A stretch of 64,000 nt of DNA, from NCBI GenBank assembly GCA_017590115.1, contig JAGGNK010012003.1:376345-440344 (forward strand), written 5' to 3'. Positions within the stretch are counted from its first letter, which is position 1; each line of letters starts with the position of its first letter. This DNA comes from Montifringilla adamsi (lineage: Eukaryota > Chordata > Aves > Passeriformes > Passeridae). The notes beneath the pieces were generated by a model. It saw only the letters and a program-made list of their open reading frames with translations. It had not been told where the DNA came from and did no database searches. Position numbers and translations under genes: made by a program. This document shows positions 52,674-63,400 of this stretch, one piece after another.

Positions 52674-55600
52674 CTTCATCAAAGCATAATAAACACATGA
52701 AACAATTACATCACCTCACATAAAAGCTTTCCACATTGCTGGTTTCTGAGGGCTACGTAAAACAGAAGACCTTTACATCAGCTTTGTTCCTGTTACCAAG
52801 TACTTAAAAGCTAAACTCAAAGTCTCACCTGTTTTTCTCAAACAGAAGAGGATGCCTAAGTAGTGACTATTGCTCTGAATTGGGAACAATATGATAAAAA
52901 CATTCAGTCTGCCTTTTACACTGTAAATTTATGTTTTCTTTTGCATTCATAAAAAGGGTTGGAGCTAGTGGTGACTGTGTTATGTGTGGACACAGAATAC
53001 TCACAATTTCATAAAACACACAAGGCAGCGTCTCCTTTCCATCTCTCAGAAGAAAGTTCTTTGCCCCATATGCTCCAGGTGTGACTGCAGAATCCAGTGT
53101 GCCTGTCCCATTAAGCAAAAATTAATCATTCCAAGATTAATTATATTAAAAATATTGTAAAACTGTATCACTCTACAGAAGATCCCCATTACACAGAAAA
53201 TTAGCACGTTCTAAAAACAAGGAAAGAAAGAGGACAGAAAAACTTGATGTTGGAGGATGACTGAAGTGTTAATTTTGTACCTGTTTCAGTCACCTTTGAT
53301 AGCTGAATGGAAGGGAAATTAGATGGTGTTCATGCCAGTATTGTGGGTTTAAGTATTTCAGCCATTGAAAAATTCTCACTCGTTGTTGCCCTAGCATTAT
53401 TATCAGATTATATTATTATAATCGATGATGCTTACCTAAAACTTCAAATAACAGTGCCGTTTTATAGGCATATTGGCTCCAGTGCCTCACACTCTGAATG
53501 ACTGCAGACAGGATTCGCAAAGAATTCTTTTTTATTTTAGTTTTCACTTGAGATGATGAAATTTCCTTTCAGATGAAGACAAAAGCTTAAATTAGACATA
53601 CACACTTGCTATTTCAAAGGGCACATAGGCATTTATTTATTATGTTAAATAGGCAATAATTACATTAAAATCAGAGCATTTGTTCAGAATATACAAACAA
53701 CTCCCTACCAGTTTACTGAGGAGTTTAGATTATTGCAGTATGAAAATCTCAATTCTAAATTTCCAGAAGCTCCAGGTTTTACTAAAAGCTGATGAAAACC
53801 TCATCGTCTTCCACCAGTTTTCTTTCCTTATTGCTTTCTTCATTGTGTCTTTCCTATAAACCCTGCCCATAAGTTTTACCTGACTTTTATCTTCTGGGAC
53901 ACAACCAAATTGGTTTTCATTCATTTTATTTTGCTGATTATTGTAGTTAAATTTATATGCTGGATTACGATCCTGCAGACTTCTTGCCACACTGTTGGGT
54001 TTCACTGGCCACTGTCCTTTGGATGTGTCTGTTTTGATGAGCTGGGATGGGTTACGACTGTCAGGGTGTTTTTGCTGCTGGACAGTTTTCAAACTGCTGG
54101 AAAAGTTCTCAAACTTCGGAGAAGTTCCATTATCAGATCTTGAATTTGCTGGTTTACTTAAAGGAGTATATTCATTTCTGTTCCTGCAATACAACAGTTC
54201 AGGATCACAGTACCTCTTCTGAATACTGAGCTATGTGATTGAAGTATATAAAAGCAATCCATAAATTGTTGTTTTAGCTTTAAATATCTCCAAACTCACT
54301 TGAGTTTATACCAAATTTATCCATATACAGGGCAGTGATTACACCTGTGCATAAATCCATCTGTCTTCAACAGGCCTTAAAACCCTGCTCTGTTATTGTC
54401 CTGCCCTGTGTAATGGATCTTTCCTGACCCAAAATTCACATATTTTCATAACTCTAAAATAAAATAAACAAGGTTTCCTCTGAGAGTGAGATTAAAAGGG
54501 TTTATTTGACTGCTACAGGCATATGGGAAAATGTGAGATGCATTTTCACATAAGAACAAAAAGGAAGGGTAATAGACATTAAAGGCTTCACCAACCTGCA
54601 GGCAGACACGTTTTTTCCAGCATTTGCTAAATTAAACTTTGATGCATTTGGTGGTTTCATAAGGGAAGGAGCCATCGGATGTTCTGCTTGGCTTTCAAAG
54701 ACAAGTTTAAAGTATCAGTGACACAGCAGCAGCTTTATTGTAAGACACACATGGATTGTTCATGAAACAATTAACATCCAAATAAAAATCAAAAAAGCAA
54801 CAAATAACTTCCTTTTTACATACCCACTGTTTGCTGCTTTCTGCAGTTCATCCACTTCTGGGTTTGCAGTTCCCCAGCCTGATTTTCAAAAGAAAAAGGA
54901 TTGAATATTGATAAAAATGCAAAAGATTGAAAGGTAGCATGTCTTTGTAGGCCTCCAACTCTGCTTAATGTCCCACAAACAGGCTCACATGGGAAGGAGG
55001 AAGAAAAAAGAAACAAGGGGAATGTGATCCTTTGATATTTGTAATTATAAGACAACTTCTAACAAGTAGATTGCTTCTCTAGACAATAGTTCAGTTACAA
55101 ACATTAGACTTATTAGCAACAGAGACTTTACTGTAAGCAAACTTTTAAACTTTATTACAAGTAAAACATAATGAAAGCACTAAAAGCAGAATTCTGCGCC
55201 GTTCTTTCCAAGCCCCATTCGAAGAACAGAAGTTCCTTTCTGAACTACAAGAAAGACATCTTACAAATGTTTCTTCTTGTAACACAGGACTTGAATGTTG
55301 ATTGAAATCAACTGAAAACAAAAGGTCAGTTTCAAGAGACTCTATTTAAATGCCAGTGCTACTTCATTCTCCATCACACAAAGAGTCAAACTCCCTCAAG
55401 CAAGAAATATAAAAAGCTCAATTGTACAGAGGAGAAAGAAATTTCCTGGAGGACAATTTTTACATAATGAACTTTTCAGAAATAGATATAAAGGAAGCAT
55501 ATCGTTCTTGATAAAGACAATGTCTGATTTCACAGAATACAATCAGTAAATTAAGATTCATTTGGACTTAAAGGCAGTAAAAAAAAAAAAAAAAAAAAGT

Positions 55601-56186
55601 CTTATTTACCGAATGATGAGGGAGAGAAGTCATAACTACGAGTCCCAGAAACAGTATCTGGTTCATTTTTAAGTGGATTTGAAGTGAGGGGCTGTCTAGT
55701 TCTTTTTTTCTGATTGAACAGTGGTACAGGCAGACAACCTAAAATTAAAATTTAAGTAATGCTATATTAATAGCAAAAGAATACACAACCCACACTTAAA
55801 ACAAGTAAATAAAATTACTTAATTATTTCACATTACACATAGGAATTGCATTTCATAACCACATAAAAGGCCATTCCCTCACAGAATTTATGTTCTCAGC
55901 CCTCTGTCCTGCATATAATCCCATTAATGAAACCTTTCCCTCAGTGACCAGTTCCCTGAATCCATCTAAAATCTCGCCCTGTGCTGCAATAAACAGGTAA
56001 CCCATGCAAGTCCACTCAGGAAATGGGGATTTAGAGTTAAATACTGAATACCCTGTATGAATACAACATATATAAATGTATTTTATGTCTCTATAAAAGC
56101 ATAGTGAGGTGTGAAGAGGAAGGCACATAAGAAGGGCTGGTACCTGCTGTGCTGCGAGCTGAGGTGTCAGCTAAACTCCTTTTCAT
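52482..56186 (-). CDS. SPATA22: SPATA22, spermatogenesis-associated protein 22 (complete CDS, 8 exons)
   Basis: Eight coding exons on the minus strand join without a frame break into 348 codons plus stop (43+129+55+96+304+130+98+192 = 1047 bases); the mammalian protein is about 360 residues. SPATA22 is a germline protein that binds MEIOB and works with RPA on single-stranded DNA during meiotic recombination in the nucleus; loss blocks crossover repair and causes sterility in mouse. Recognition rests on the N-terminus MKRSLADTSARSTAG, the VPLFNQKK segment, and the conserved C-terminal third (LFEVLGTLDSAVTPG, DRELPRLIRGRVHRC, FVKIADAEM). The C-terminal third is the region reported to contact MEIOB. 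The central exon 5 is Asn/Ser/Gln-rich and poorly conserved, typical of a disordered linker. Every boundary is GT-AG with matching phases. Introns are 131-731 bp with nothing notable except an A20 tract. No truncation is seen, so the gene looks functional. Confidence 0.97.
53005..53102 (-). CDS. SPATA22: SPATA22 coding exon 7
   Basis: 98 bases, residues about 253-285, including TLDSAVTPGAYGAKNFLLRD and ending at CVFYEI. Acceptor AATGGGACAG, donor GTGAGT. Confidence 0.96.
53436..53565 (-). CDS. SPATA22: SPATA22 coding exon 6
   Basis: 130 bases, phase 0 to phase 1, residues about 210-253. It contains SLRILSAVIQSVRHW and KTALLFEVL, highly conserved in SPATA22. Acceptor CATCTGAAAG, donor GTAAGC. 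It has no internal start codon, so simple open-frame searches miss it. Confidence 0.96.
53880..54183 (-). CDS. SPATA22: SPATA22 coding exon 5 (largest)
   Basis: 304 bases, residues about 108-209, rich in Asn, Ser, Gln and Lys and lacking hydrophobic clusters, consistent with a disordered central region. Acceptor TGTATTGCAG, donor CAG/GTAAAA. The open frame continues about 50 codons past the donor into intron; that extension is not part of the protein. Confidence 0.94.
54596..54691 (-). CDS. SPATA22: SPATA22 coding exon 4
   Basis: 96 bases, phase 2 at both ends, encoding QAEHPMAPSLMKPPNASKF and onward to the codon split before NRNEYTPL. Acceptor CTTTGAAAG, donor GTTGGT. Conservation is weak, but phase and position fit only this placement. 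Confidence 0.88.
54824..54878 (-). CDS. SPATA22: SPATA22 coding exon 3 (short)
   Basis: 55 bases encoding GWGTANPEVDELQKAANS, equivalent to the WAWEAVNPEL region of the mammalian protein. Acceptor TTGAAAATCAG, donor GTATGT. It enters in phase 1 and leaves in phase 2. Confidence 0.92.
55579..55598. repeat. A20 homopolymer in SPATA22 intron 2
   Basis: Twenty A residues on the plus strand, hence a T tract just inside the intron on the transcribed strand. Confidence 0.9.
55610..55738 (-). CDS. SPATA22: SPATA22 coding exon 2
   Basis: 129 bases in phase 1 at both ends, residues about 15-58. It includes CLPVPLFNQKKR, strongly conserved in SPATA22. Acceptor TTTTAATTTTAG, donor GTAAATAAG. An A20 tract on the plus strand at 55579-55598 lies 12 bp beyond the donor. 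Confidence 0.95.
56144..56186 (-). CDS. SPATA22: SPATA22 coding exon 1 (start codon)
   Basis: ATG at 56186-56184 in the context GAAATGA (G at -3). It gives 14 codons plus one base, then the donor GTACCAGCC. Minus-strand acceptor-like AGs at 56195-56194 and 56201-56200 suggest the 5' UTR is spliced onto this exon. Confidence 0.95.
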
Positions 56187-56458
56187 TTCTTTGCTGAATC
56201 TTAACAGGCAGCAATGTAAGCAATGTATTGATTTCTCCAAATTTGCTGTATGGAAGTCAGATAAACAAAGTAAACTAATTAATGCTGCAAACACATCCAA
56301 ATTTCTCATGATTTTATGGCAGTTTCTCTTAACAATGCAGCTCAAATAACTGGCATCATTTTGAACACAATACTAAAACACAGAAGCAGCTGCAGTAAAT
56401 TTAGAAGATCCACAGGTGCATGCCTAAGACGCAACTGCTCTTTGGAGATTCCAGGCCC
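56187..56458 (-). other. Probable short 5' UTR intron of SPATA22
   Basis: Unique AT-moderate sequence between the start-codon exon and the minisatellite. It is bounded on the minus strand by a strong donor at 56507-56506 and acceptor-like AGs at 56201-56194. No coding sequence seen. Confidence 0.4.
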
Positions 56459-56907
56459 TGAGGGAGTGGGGCTGAGGGTCAGGGCCATGTTGAGAGTCAG
56501 AGCTTACCAGGCTGAGGGTCAGCCCTGAGGGTCAGCGCTGAGGGACGAGGCTGAGGGTCAGTCCTGAGGGTCAGTGCTGAGGGATGAAGCTGAGGGTCAG
56601 CCCTGAGGGTCAGCCCTGAGGGATGGGGCTGAGGGTCAGTTCTGAAGGTCAGCGCTCGGGTCAACCCTGAGGGGTCAGCCCTGAGGGAGGCAGCTGAGGG
56701 TCAGCCCTGAGGGGTCAGCCCTGAGGGACGAGGCTGAGGGTCAGTTCTGAAGGTCAGCGCTGAGGGTCAGCCCTGAGGGACGAGGCTGAGGGTCAGTTCT
56801 GAAGGTCAGCGCTGAGGGTCAGCCCTGAGGGACGGGGCTGAGGGTCAGCGCTAAGTGTCAGCCCTGAGGGACGGGGCTGAGGGTCAGCCCTCAGGTGAAG
56901 CCCTCAG
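56459..56907. repeat. GC-rich minisatellite, 13-bp monomer with 52-bp higher-order unit
   Basis: A tandem array of 13-bp monomers of the type GGTCAGCCCTGAG / GGACGAGGCTGAG. At 56726-56777 and 56778-56829 four different monomers form a 52-bp unit repeated almost perfectly, showing a second level of amplification. Monomers decay towards both ends; the last clear ones are near 56895-56907. It abuts the CpG island upstream of SPATA22. Plus-strand monomers carry GGTCA half-sites at regular spacing. Confidence 0.95.
56506..56510 (-). other. SPATA22: Candidate splice donor of a noncoding SPATA22 first exon
   Basis: The minus strand reads CTG/GTAAGC, close to the consensus donor. A transcript starting in the CpG island and spliced here would carry most of the minisatellite in its 5' UTR. 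This is inferred from sequence alone. Confidence 0.4.
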
Positions 56908-56924
56908 GCGAAGCCCGCCAAAAA

Positions 56925-57110
56925 TAACGGACACTCGTCCGCGCGCTCGCGCCTCAGCGGGTGCGAAAATGGCGGGAAGGTGAAGCCCCGTTCCCACCCG
57001 CTGAGGGCTCGGCGGGCGCGGCCGCACCCGGCTGGGGACACAGGAGCCCTTTAATCACCCCCTCGGTGAGATTTCATGAATTACCCCCGCCCCCGAGGAA
57101 CCGGTGTAGT
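56925..57110. promoter_or_regulatory. CpG island, likely SPATA22 promoter and possible bidirectional promoter with ASPA
   Basis: Dense CpG sequence (CGTCCGCGCGCTCGCG, CGGCGGGCGCGGCCGCACC) in otherwise AT-rich surroundings, lying between the divergent SPATA22 and ASPA coding sequences. It is 0.74 kb upstream of the SPATA22 ATG and 2.2 kb upstream of the ASPA ATG. On the plus strand a donor-like CTCG/GTGAGA at 57062-57071 could end a noncoding ASPA exon. No TATA box is evident. Confidence 0.6.
56966..56978. promoter_or_regulatory. Fused YY1-type and E2F-type site
   Basis: AAAATGGCGGGAA combines AAnATGGCGG (YY1 core) with GGCGGGAA (E2F/E2F6 type) in the CpG island. E2F6-type sites are a known feature of germline genes silenced in somatic cells, which would suit SPATA22. 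Function here is inferred. Confidence 0.5.
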
Positions 57111-59258
57111 GTCATCCTCGGAAAGCAGGGCAGGAGCTGCATCTGCAGAAGTGTGTGGACGCAAACGTGGCTGTAAATAAAACTAAAAGCATTCTTCACT
57201 CTGTTTGTCTCTTCAGCTTTTACACATGGCTGAATGCTGTCTAAAATCTGAGTGCTTGGCACAACTAGATCTTGCCCTGTTTTAGGAAACCTTTTCCTTC
57301 AGAAGCACTCCCAAAGATCTCTATGTAGCACATCAAACAAATTCAGATTCTTACTAAACTAAATATCCCACATCCTTTTTCAGAGTGTGAGTATTGGCAA
57401 AGCACGCTTCCCAGTGTTTAACCCTGAAGAGTGAAAACTTTCCATGTGAATTTCCATTCATTCTCAAATTGGCAGGTCCTGGGACGCCAGGAGTTAAAGG
57501 GTTTGGATGGGAACTGCTCTAAGGGGATAAAAGAAACTTCCATGGGTTTAGTTCCTAAACTCATGTTTGGGAATTCACTGTCTCTGTCCTGAAAACACTC
57601 TTAGGAGACAAACTTCTTGCATGTTAATTAAGTGCACAGACATCTCTGTGTTTCATTCAGCGCTTTGGAAGGAATTACAGCCATTACAGTGCCAGCAGGA
57701 ATAAAAGATAAACTGAATGTTCCAGTCCTGCACGTTTGCATTTTGCTGTTTACTCTTCAAACTGCTGCTGTGTTTAAATTCAACAAACCCAGATTCAGAG
57801 TGTGAGTTGTGTTTTTGGGTGTTGTGTCACTCCCCATTCTGGCACCACCACTGAAGAGAGACAGGGGTCAAAGGACAGTACAGACTGTCCAGTGCTGTAA
57901 AATGCACCTTTACTGCTTTGTTTAATAAATTACTCATTCTGATTAAATATCTGACAGCTCCTAAGTACAGACTAATACAGTTGAGTATTTACGCAAACAA
58001 TCTCTCTGTATTAACTCACTGTAAGCTGCAGCAAAATCTGAATGCGTGAACTGAAACAAAGAGAGCAACTTCTGTAGAAATTATATTCCTGGCAGAACTA
58101 TCCTAGATAAATCCTGTGCTCAGCTTTTCCTAGACCTACAGTCTGTCAGCCTGGGATATAAAACCTTTCAGGCAGTGGCCAAATATTCTCTCAGTCACTG
58201 GAGTATCATCTTAATAAAAAAGAATTGTTCAATAAACATTCTTTATTCTCTTGCAATCTAATATTTGTTATATTTATATCATGAGTCATATACCAATTGC
58301 AAATACTTCTGTCATTTACAGCAATAAATCTTATTTTTCTGTTAATAAGTGTGTTTATTCTAAATGTTTTGATTCTCAGGATGGAAGTCACAGCTGCTCT
58401 TTGGCTTAAGCTTCAGAAGCCTTTCTGAATGCTTTTGGAAATGGAAGAAAAGTTGCTGACTAAAGTTTTTTGGGGAGAGAACAGAACTATTGTCCCATCG
58501 TGGTCTAGATCTGTTTCCTTTTTAATAAAAGACTGGAAAAGTTAGAGGGTTGTCCCTGGCAAAGTTGTTTCAATGTGTTAGAGGTCTGTGTTAGCAGATC
58601 CCAAGATAGAACTGGAGCCAGAACTCTCTGGGTAAGTCAGTCGTGGATAAATTGCACTGTAATTTCAGCTCGTGTTCCTTCTAATCACTGTTCATAGGAT
58701 TTCTAAAACAAAAAAGGTCGGACAAGCCACGACGTGCTTTGAGGAACTTGGCTGTTCTTTGGCTTTTTTTAGATGAAAATACTTGATGTTTCAGCATTGT
58801 GTGCTGGATTAGAGCCAAGATACAGTTCTTATTTTGCTGATTTTGCTCACTTTAAATCATTCTGCCCTTATAGAATATAACACTTCAGTAACTTCAAACA
58901 TACATGAGAATACCTGTTGCACCTATTTACAGTGCAAAAATGCCTGATATTTAAGTGTAAAACCAGTGTTTTCCACTGTTCATTAGCACAGGATTTCCCT
59001 ATAGATCATACATTATAAAGACTGCCCAGAGTTAACTTTTGGACTGTGGAACAGTGCCATTAACAGCCTCGGAGATGTTACTAAATACAGAAACCGAAGG
59101 GGAGGCTCCTTGGGGAGGGAGGTTGGAAAATCCCGCCTCAAAACTGAGTTGAGAACTGTTGGGAGAAATCCACTCACTTTCTTTTTGCGTCTGACCTAAC
59201 CAGAAGAAAGACTCTCCTACTGGAAAGAATTGATTATTATTTTTTTTTTTCCCCCTCA
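57111..59258 (+). other. Region between CpG island and ASPA start exon, probably ASPA 5' UTR intron
   Basis: AT-rich unique sequence with no coding exon recognised. It ends in a strong polypyrimidine tract and CAG (acceptor AG at 59258-59259) 21 bp before the ASPA ATG, as expected if the ASPA 5' UTR is spliced. Confidence 0.45.
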
Positions 59259-59280
59259 GAGAGAAAAGTTTTCCTCGAGC

Positions 59281-59507
59281 ATGAGCTCCCCGTGTGCTCG
59301 GGTGAGACGGGTCGGGCTCTTCGGGGGCACTCACGGCAATGAATTATCGGGGGTGCTCCTGGTCAGGCACTGGCAGCAGGATGGAGCCGAGATCCAGAGA
59401 GCAGGAGTGCAGGTGAAACCATTCCTCACCAACCCCAGGGCTGTGGAGAGGTGCACCAGGTACATTGACTGTGATCTCAACCGGGTTTTTGACCCCGAGA
59501 GCCTTGG
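59281..59507 (+). CDS. ASPA: ASPA coding exon 1
   Basis: ATG at 59281 with A at -3. The upstream in-frame ATG-like extension (from about 59230) is noncoding and crosses a polypyrimidine tract. It encodes the N-terminus with GGTHGNE and RYIDCDLNR, ending LG with donor GTAAGA. Phase 2. Confidence 0.96.
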
Positions 59508-60459
59508 GTAAGAGCAGTTGTGCTTTCTGTTGTTCTGCTTTTCTGGGTTTTAAAATTCTTTCCAGATTAGAATGTTGAGCGCAAGTTCCTCTACTACTTT
59601 AACAGCGCAGTCACATAACTGAAATTACTGACCTTTAACCCAAAAAAAGAACAAATTGCATGTGTTAACAGACTCACTTCTATTGCTGGTAGAATCAGTC
59701 TCAAACCAACACATTATCTTAAACATAATTTTAAATTAGCATTAGATGAGCTGCATTTGTGTGAATTGGAGTACCACTGTTCTGAGTCATCATTTCTCAT
59801 GTCTTGTGCAATTCAGTTTGGGAGCTCTTCTGAATACAATTAGATTTCCAAGAAATAGCAGATAAAAGCAATTAAACACGGACATCTGAGTACCTGAAAG
59901 AATGGCACAGAAATCAGGGAAGTGTGTTTCATTCCAGTTATGTACAGTAAAAGGTGAAAACTTGAAATTAGAAAAACTTGAAGCTAGAAATAATCTATTC
60001 TAAGGCAAAAGCATAGCCAAAAAACTGAATAATTTAACTGACTCATTACTTTAAAAGAAATACTGTCTATAATTACTGTAAAATAGTAACTGACTTTACA
60101 TTTTTAATAGGATTTGATATTTCTGTGCTTTTGAGACATCTATTCCAGAGGTGCACCTTGCTATATAAACATTCTTAGTATAGTTGCTAACCATGTAATT
60201 CTGTTTCAGAAGAGTTTTAATGGCAAAGGTGAATATCACAGAAAGGAATATACTTACTGTATATATTTTACAGGCAGTTATTCTTGCCCTACACATCTTT
60301 CCATCTGGCTTTTCATCTTAGAATTTTGTTGTTGATTATTGCATCTAAGATAAGCAGATGTTAACATAAGTATTGAGGCCATTCTTATAATTGTTTATTT
60401 TGGAAAAACATACTAAAAAAAAAAAAAAAAAGGGGGTTTTTTTTGGTTTGCGTTGCTTT

Positions 60460-60491
<32 letters not shown>

Positions 60492-63400
60492 ATAAGTAAA
60501 AACAGACTTGAAAAAGCAAAGTAGAAATTTACAGATTTCCAGAGCCAGGTCACAGAGTTATGGCCTTATATCAGTAGGCAGTTGAGCGAAACGCCATTCT
60601 TATAATTGTTTATTTTGGAAAAAAATACTAAAAAAAAAAAAAAAAAGGTGGTTTTGTTTGGTTGCAGCTGCTTTGAGCACAGAACACTTGAAAAAACACT
60701 AGATTAAGACACCTGCAGGCTTCCTTCATATTTAGCTACTATTTCTCAGTAAATACTATGAAGTTGCTTGGTTCTATTTCAGCACTACTGAGTGTTTGAA
60801 GTACCTGCCCCTGGTCCCTTAAGTGTAGAACCTTCAAAATCATAAATTATTTTACAAAATAAGAAAAAGGAGAGTGAAATCTTGATATTACTGAAATCAG
60901 TGGTGTAAATCTCATTGGCTTCAATAAAAAGTATTAATTAACAGTTTTATTTGAAGAAATGTTGAATTTCAAAGGCAGAGCTAAAGAATAGAAAGGTGGA
61001 TTATGTGATACGCAGAGTCTCCTCAAATTACAGATATTAAAACTATTGGAGGAACAGATTTGAGGTAGCAAGACCTTCACTGAGCTTTAAGGATCCTAAA
61101 GGAATAGACTGTAAAAGTCTGGTCAGATAATGAGAAGACAAGAAATGAAACAGGTTAGAAAAAATTTTGAGGGTGATGTCCAAGGCAAAACATCACGGAC
61201 TGATGTCTGAATATGGTCTCCAGCAGGAGGGGGATCCAGTCTTGGAAGTGCTCTATGTTTTTGCTAAATTTTTAGTTCATTTTATTATGCATAGGGGGAA
61301 ATTCTGGGATGTAAGGAGGAATAGTTTCCAGCCAAAATTTGATTAAATAATTATAATACCCTTCTGCACAAGACACAGAATAATAAAACAATTACTAAAC
61401 AATCATACTTGATTTCTTCAACAAACTCAGCCAATTTGAAGTTTGGTAATTAAACAGGTGATTTCAACTCCAGTCAATTTTGGATTTAAGGTGAAAAGAA
61501 AAGGCTAATACATATTTTGTTGACTGTAAAGCCATGGAATGAGCTCACTAATTTCTTTGTGCTGATATTAACAGCAGGCCAGTGGTGGAAGATATTCCAT
61601 ATGAAGTGAGGAGGGCTCAGGAAATCAATCATATATTTGGTCCCAAAGGTAGTGATGATGCCTATGACCTTATTTTTGACCTTCACAACACCACTTCTAA
61701 CATGGGTGGTACCATTATTCTTGAAAACTCCAGGGATGACTTTACAATTCAAATGGTTCATTATATCAAGGTAAAACTAATTTAAATGAACTATTAAAAT
61801 ACATTTTTAGTTGTAATGTTGTATTCCTATATATTATTTTGTAGTTTATTTAAATATACTATTTTTTCTTCTGCAAAACTGTTTAAAATATTTCATTACT
61901 CAGGATGAATTGTTTTAATCAGAGGCAACTATTAATTTGATTATAATGTCAGGTAATTCAGATTTAAACTCATCATATCTTCATGTATTAAAATGAGCAT
62001 TATTAAGACTGATGGGCAAAGAGGAATACGTAGAATAACATCTATGAAAATTAATGAAAAGGTTAATCTGCTTTCACACTGATCTGTCAGGAACTTGGAT
62101 ACATTTGGGTTACACATGCTAAATAGTTAAACATTAATTTCATTAAATAAAGAGATGGAACAAAGAATGGAAATAGGTACTGACAATGTTCCCTCATCAG
62201 TGATGTGTCTTTAGAAGATGTGTGATTCTTCTGTTCCTGAAGCTGATAAGTTTTGGTAGAGTGAGGTTTGCAGAAGTGCTGCTTTATGCACAATTTCCTT
62301 GAATTCTGGTGGCCTGGACAGTGACTGATGGAATCCAGGTTGGGCCAATGGTGTGGAATTTTAATTTTGGTTTTTTGTTTTTTTTTTCCTGAGAAACAAA
62401 GTATTTTCAGATTTTTTTTCTTATTACATGTATTATTTTTAAATGCTTACAAAAATATATGAAGATTTTAAAAGCTTTTGACAAAAATTATATGAAGGGT
62501 AATGGTGGACAGTCATTAAGAAAGAAGCCTCAAGTAGCAAAAATGCCAATAAAGAACATTAAAACGAGGCTTAATTCACAATCTGTGTCCCCATAAGAGA
62601 ATTGGAGTCTAACCCCAAATAAAATAGTTGAAATCTGCTTTATGGTATTTCAGTTCTCCCTTTTGGACCATGCTGAGGAGATTTTTTTTCTCTGCTGGCA
62701 GTTCAGGACTAGAACTGTGCTCAGTTCTGGTTCAGCAGAGCTGCCTGGCATCAGTTAATGGGACAGACACCAACAAACACAGCTTTGTGCATTTTCTAAA
62801 GATGCCCTACTTCCTCGAGGGCCCTGAAATAAAGGCAACATATTGAAGACATTGCGTAAATCACTTCTGCATCAGTAATCTTTTGTGGCACAACGTTTGA
62901 AGCCGTTTTGCATGACAAAGGCGTTTTTAAACCATCTCCACAGAACGCTTTGGCTCCAGAACCTTGTCCTGCTCTGCTGATTGAACATCCCAGCCTCAAA
63001 TATGCAACAACTCGCTCTGTGGCAAAACATCCTGTTGGTAAATATCAAACCTAAAGGCTTTTTCAACCCAGCAGCAAAGATTTGGAAATATGGCTGTTTT
63101 CAGGTGTGTTCAGTGCCTTATGCAGAGTGCTCTGAGCACCAGGAGCTGCTTGTGTGACAATATTTACCAAAATGAATGGATGTGATTCTCCATTCTTCTG
63201 AAGGGCTCTGATCTACACAATCATTACACAACACAGAAATCCTTAAACTCAATTAACCCACTTTTTGCAGAAAATATTTATAATATATGACAAGGACTTG
63301 CTTGCCTTAAAAACCCACATAATTCTGTGCCTTACAACCCTTCTTAAACATTAAATACTGACCCAGCAGACATTTATTTTTGCTCTGCATGTGATGTGTG

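Larger units (their letters stand above)
59508..61574 (+). other. ASPA intron 1
   Basis: 2067 bp, AT-rich, with no exon recognised. It contains a local tandem duplication and long A and T tracts between 60378 and 60710. Confidence 0.85.

Noticed and set aside
53730..53879. Continuation of the SPATA22 exon 5 frame to 53730
   Set aside because: A consensus donor CAG/GTAAAA at 53879 and the phase-matched next exon show that this part is intron.
56459..56907. CRISPR-like array
   Set aside because: The repeats are contiguous 13-bp units with no unique spacers, in a vertebrate gene-flanking context; it is a minisatellite.
56961..57176. 71-codon frame starting in the CpG island
   Set aside because: No conserved features; the frame is open only because the sequence is CpG-rich.
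59230..59280. In-frame upstream extension of ASPA
   Set aside because: It would encode a run of hydrophobic residues from a polypyrimidine tract and acceptor; the conserved protein starts at 59281.
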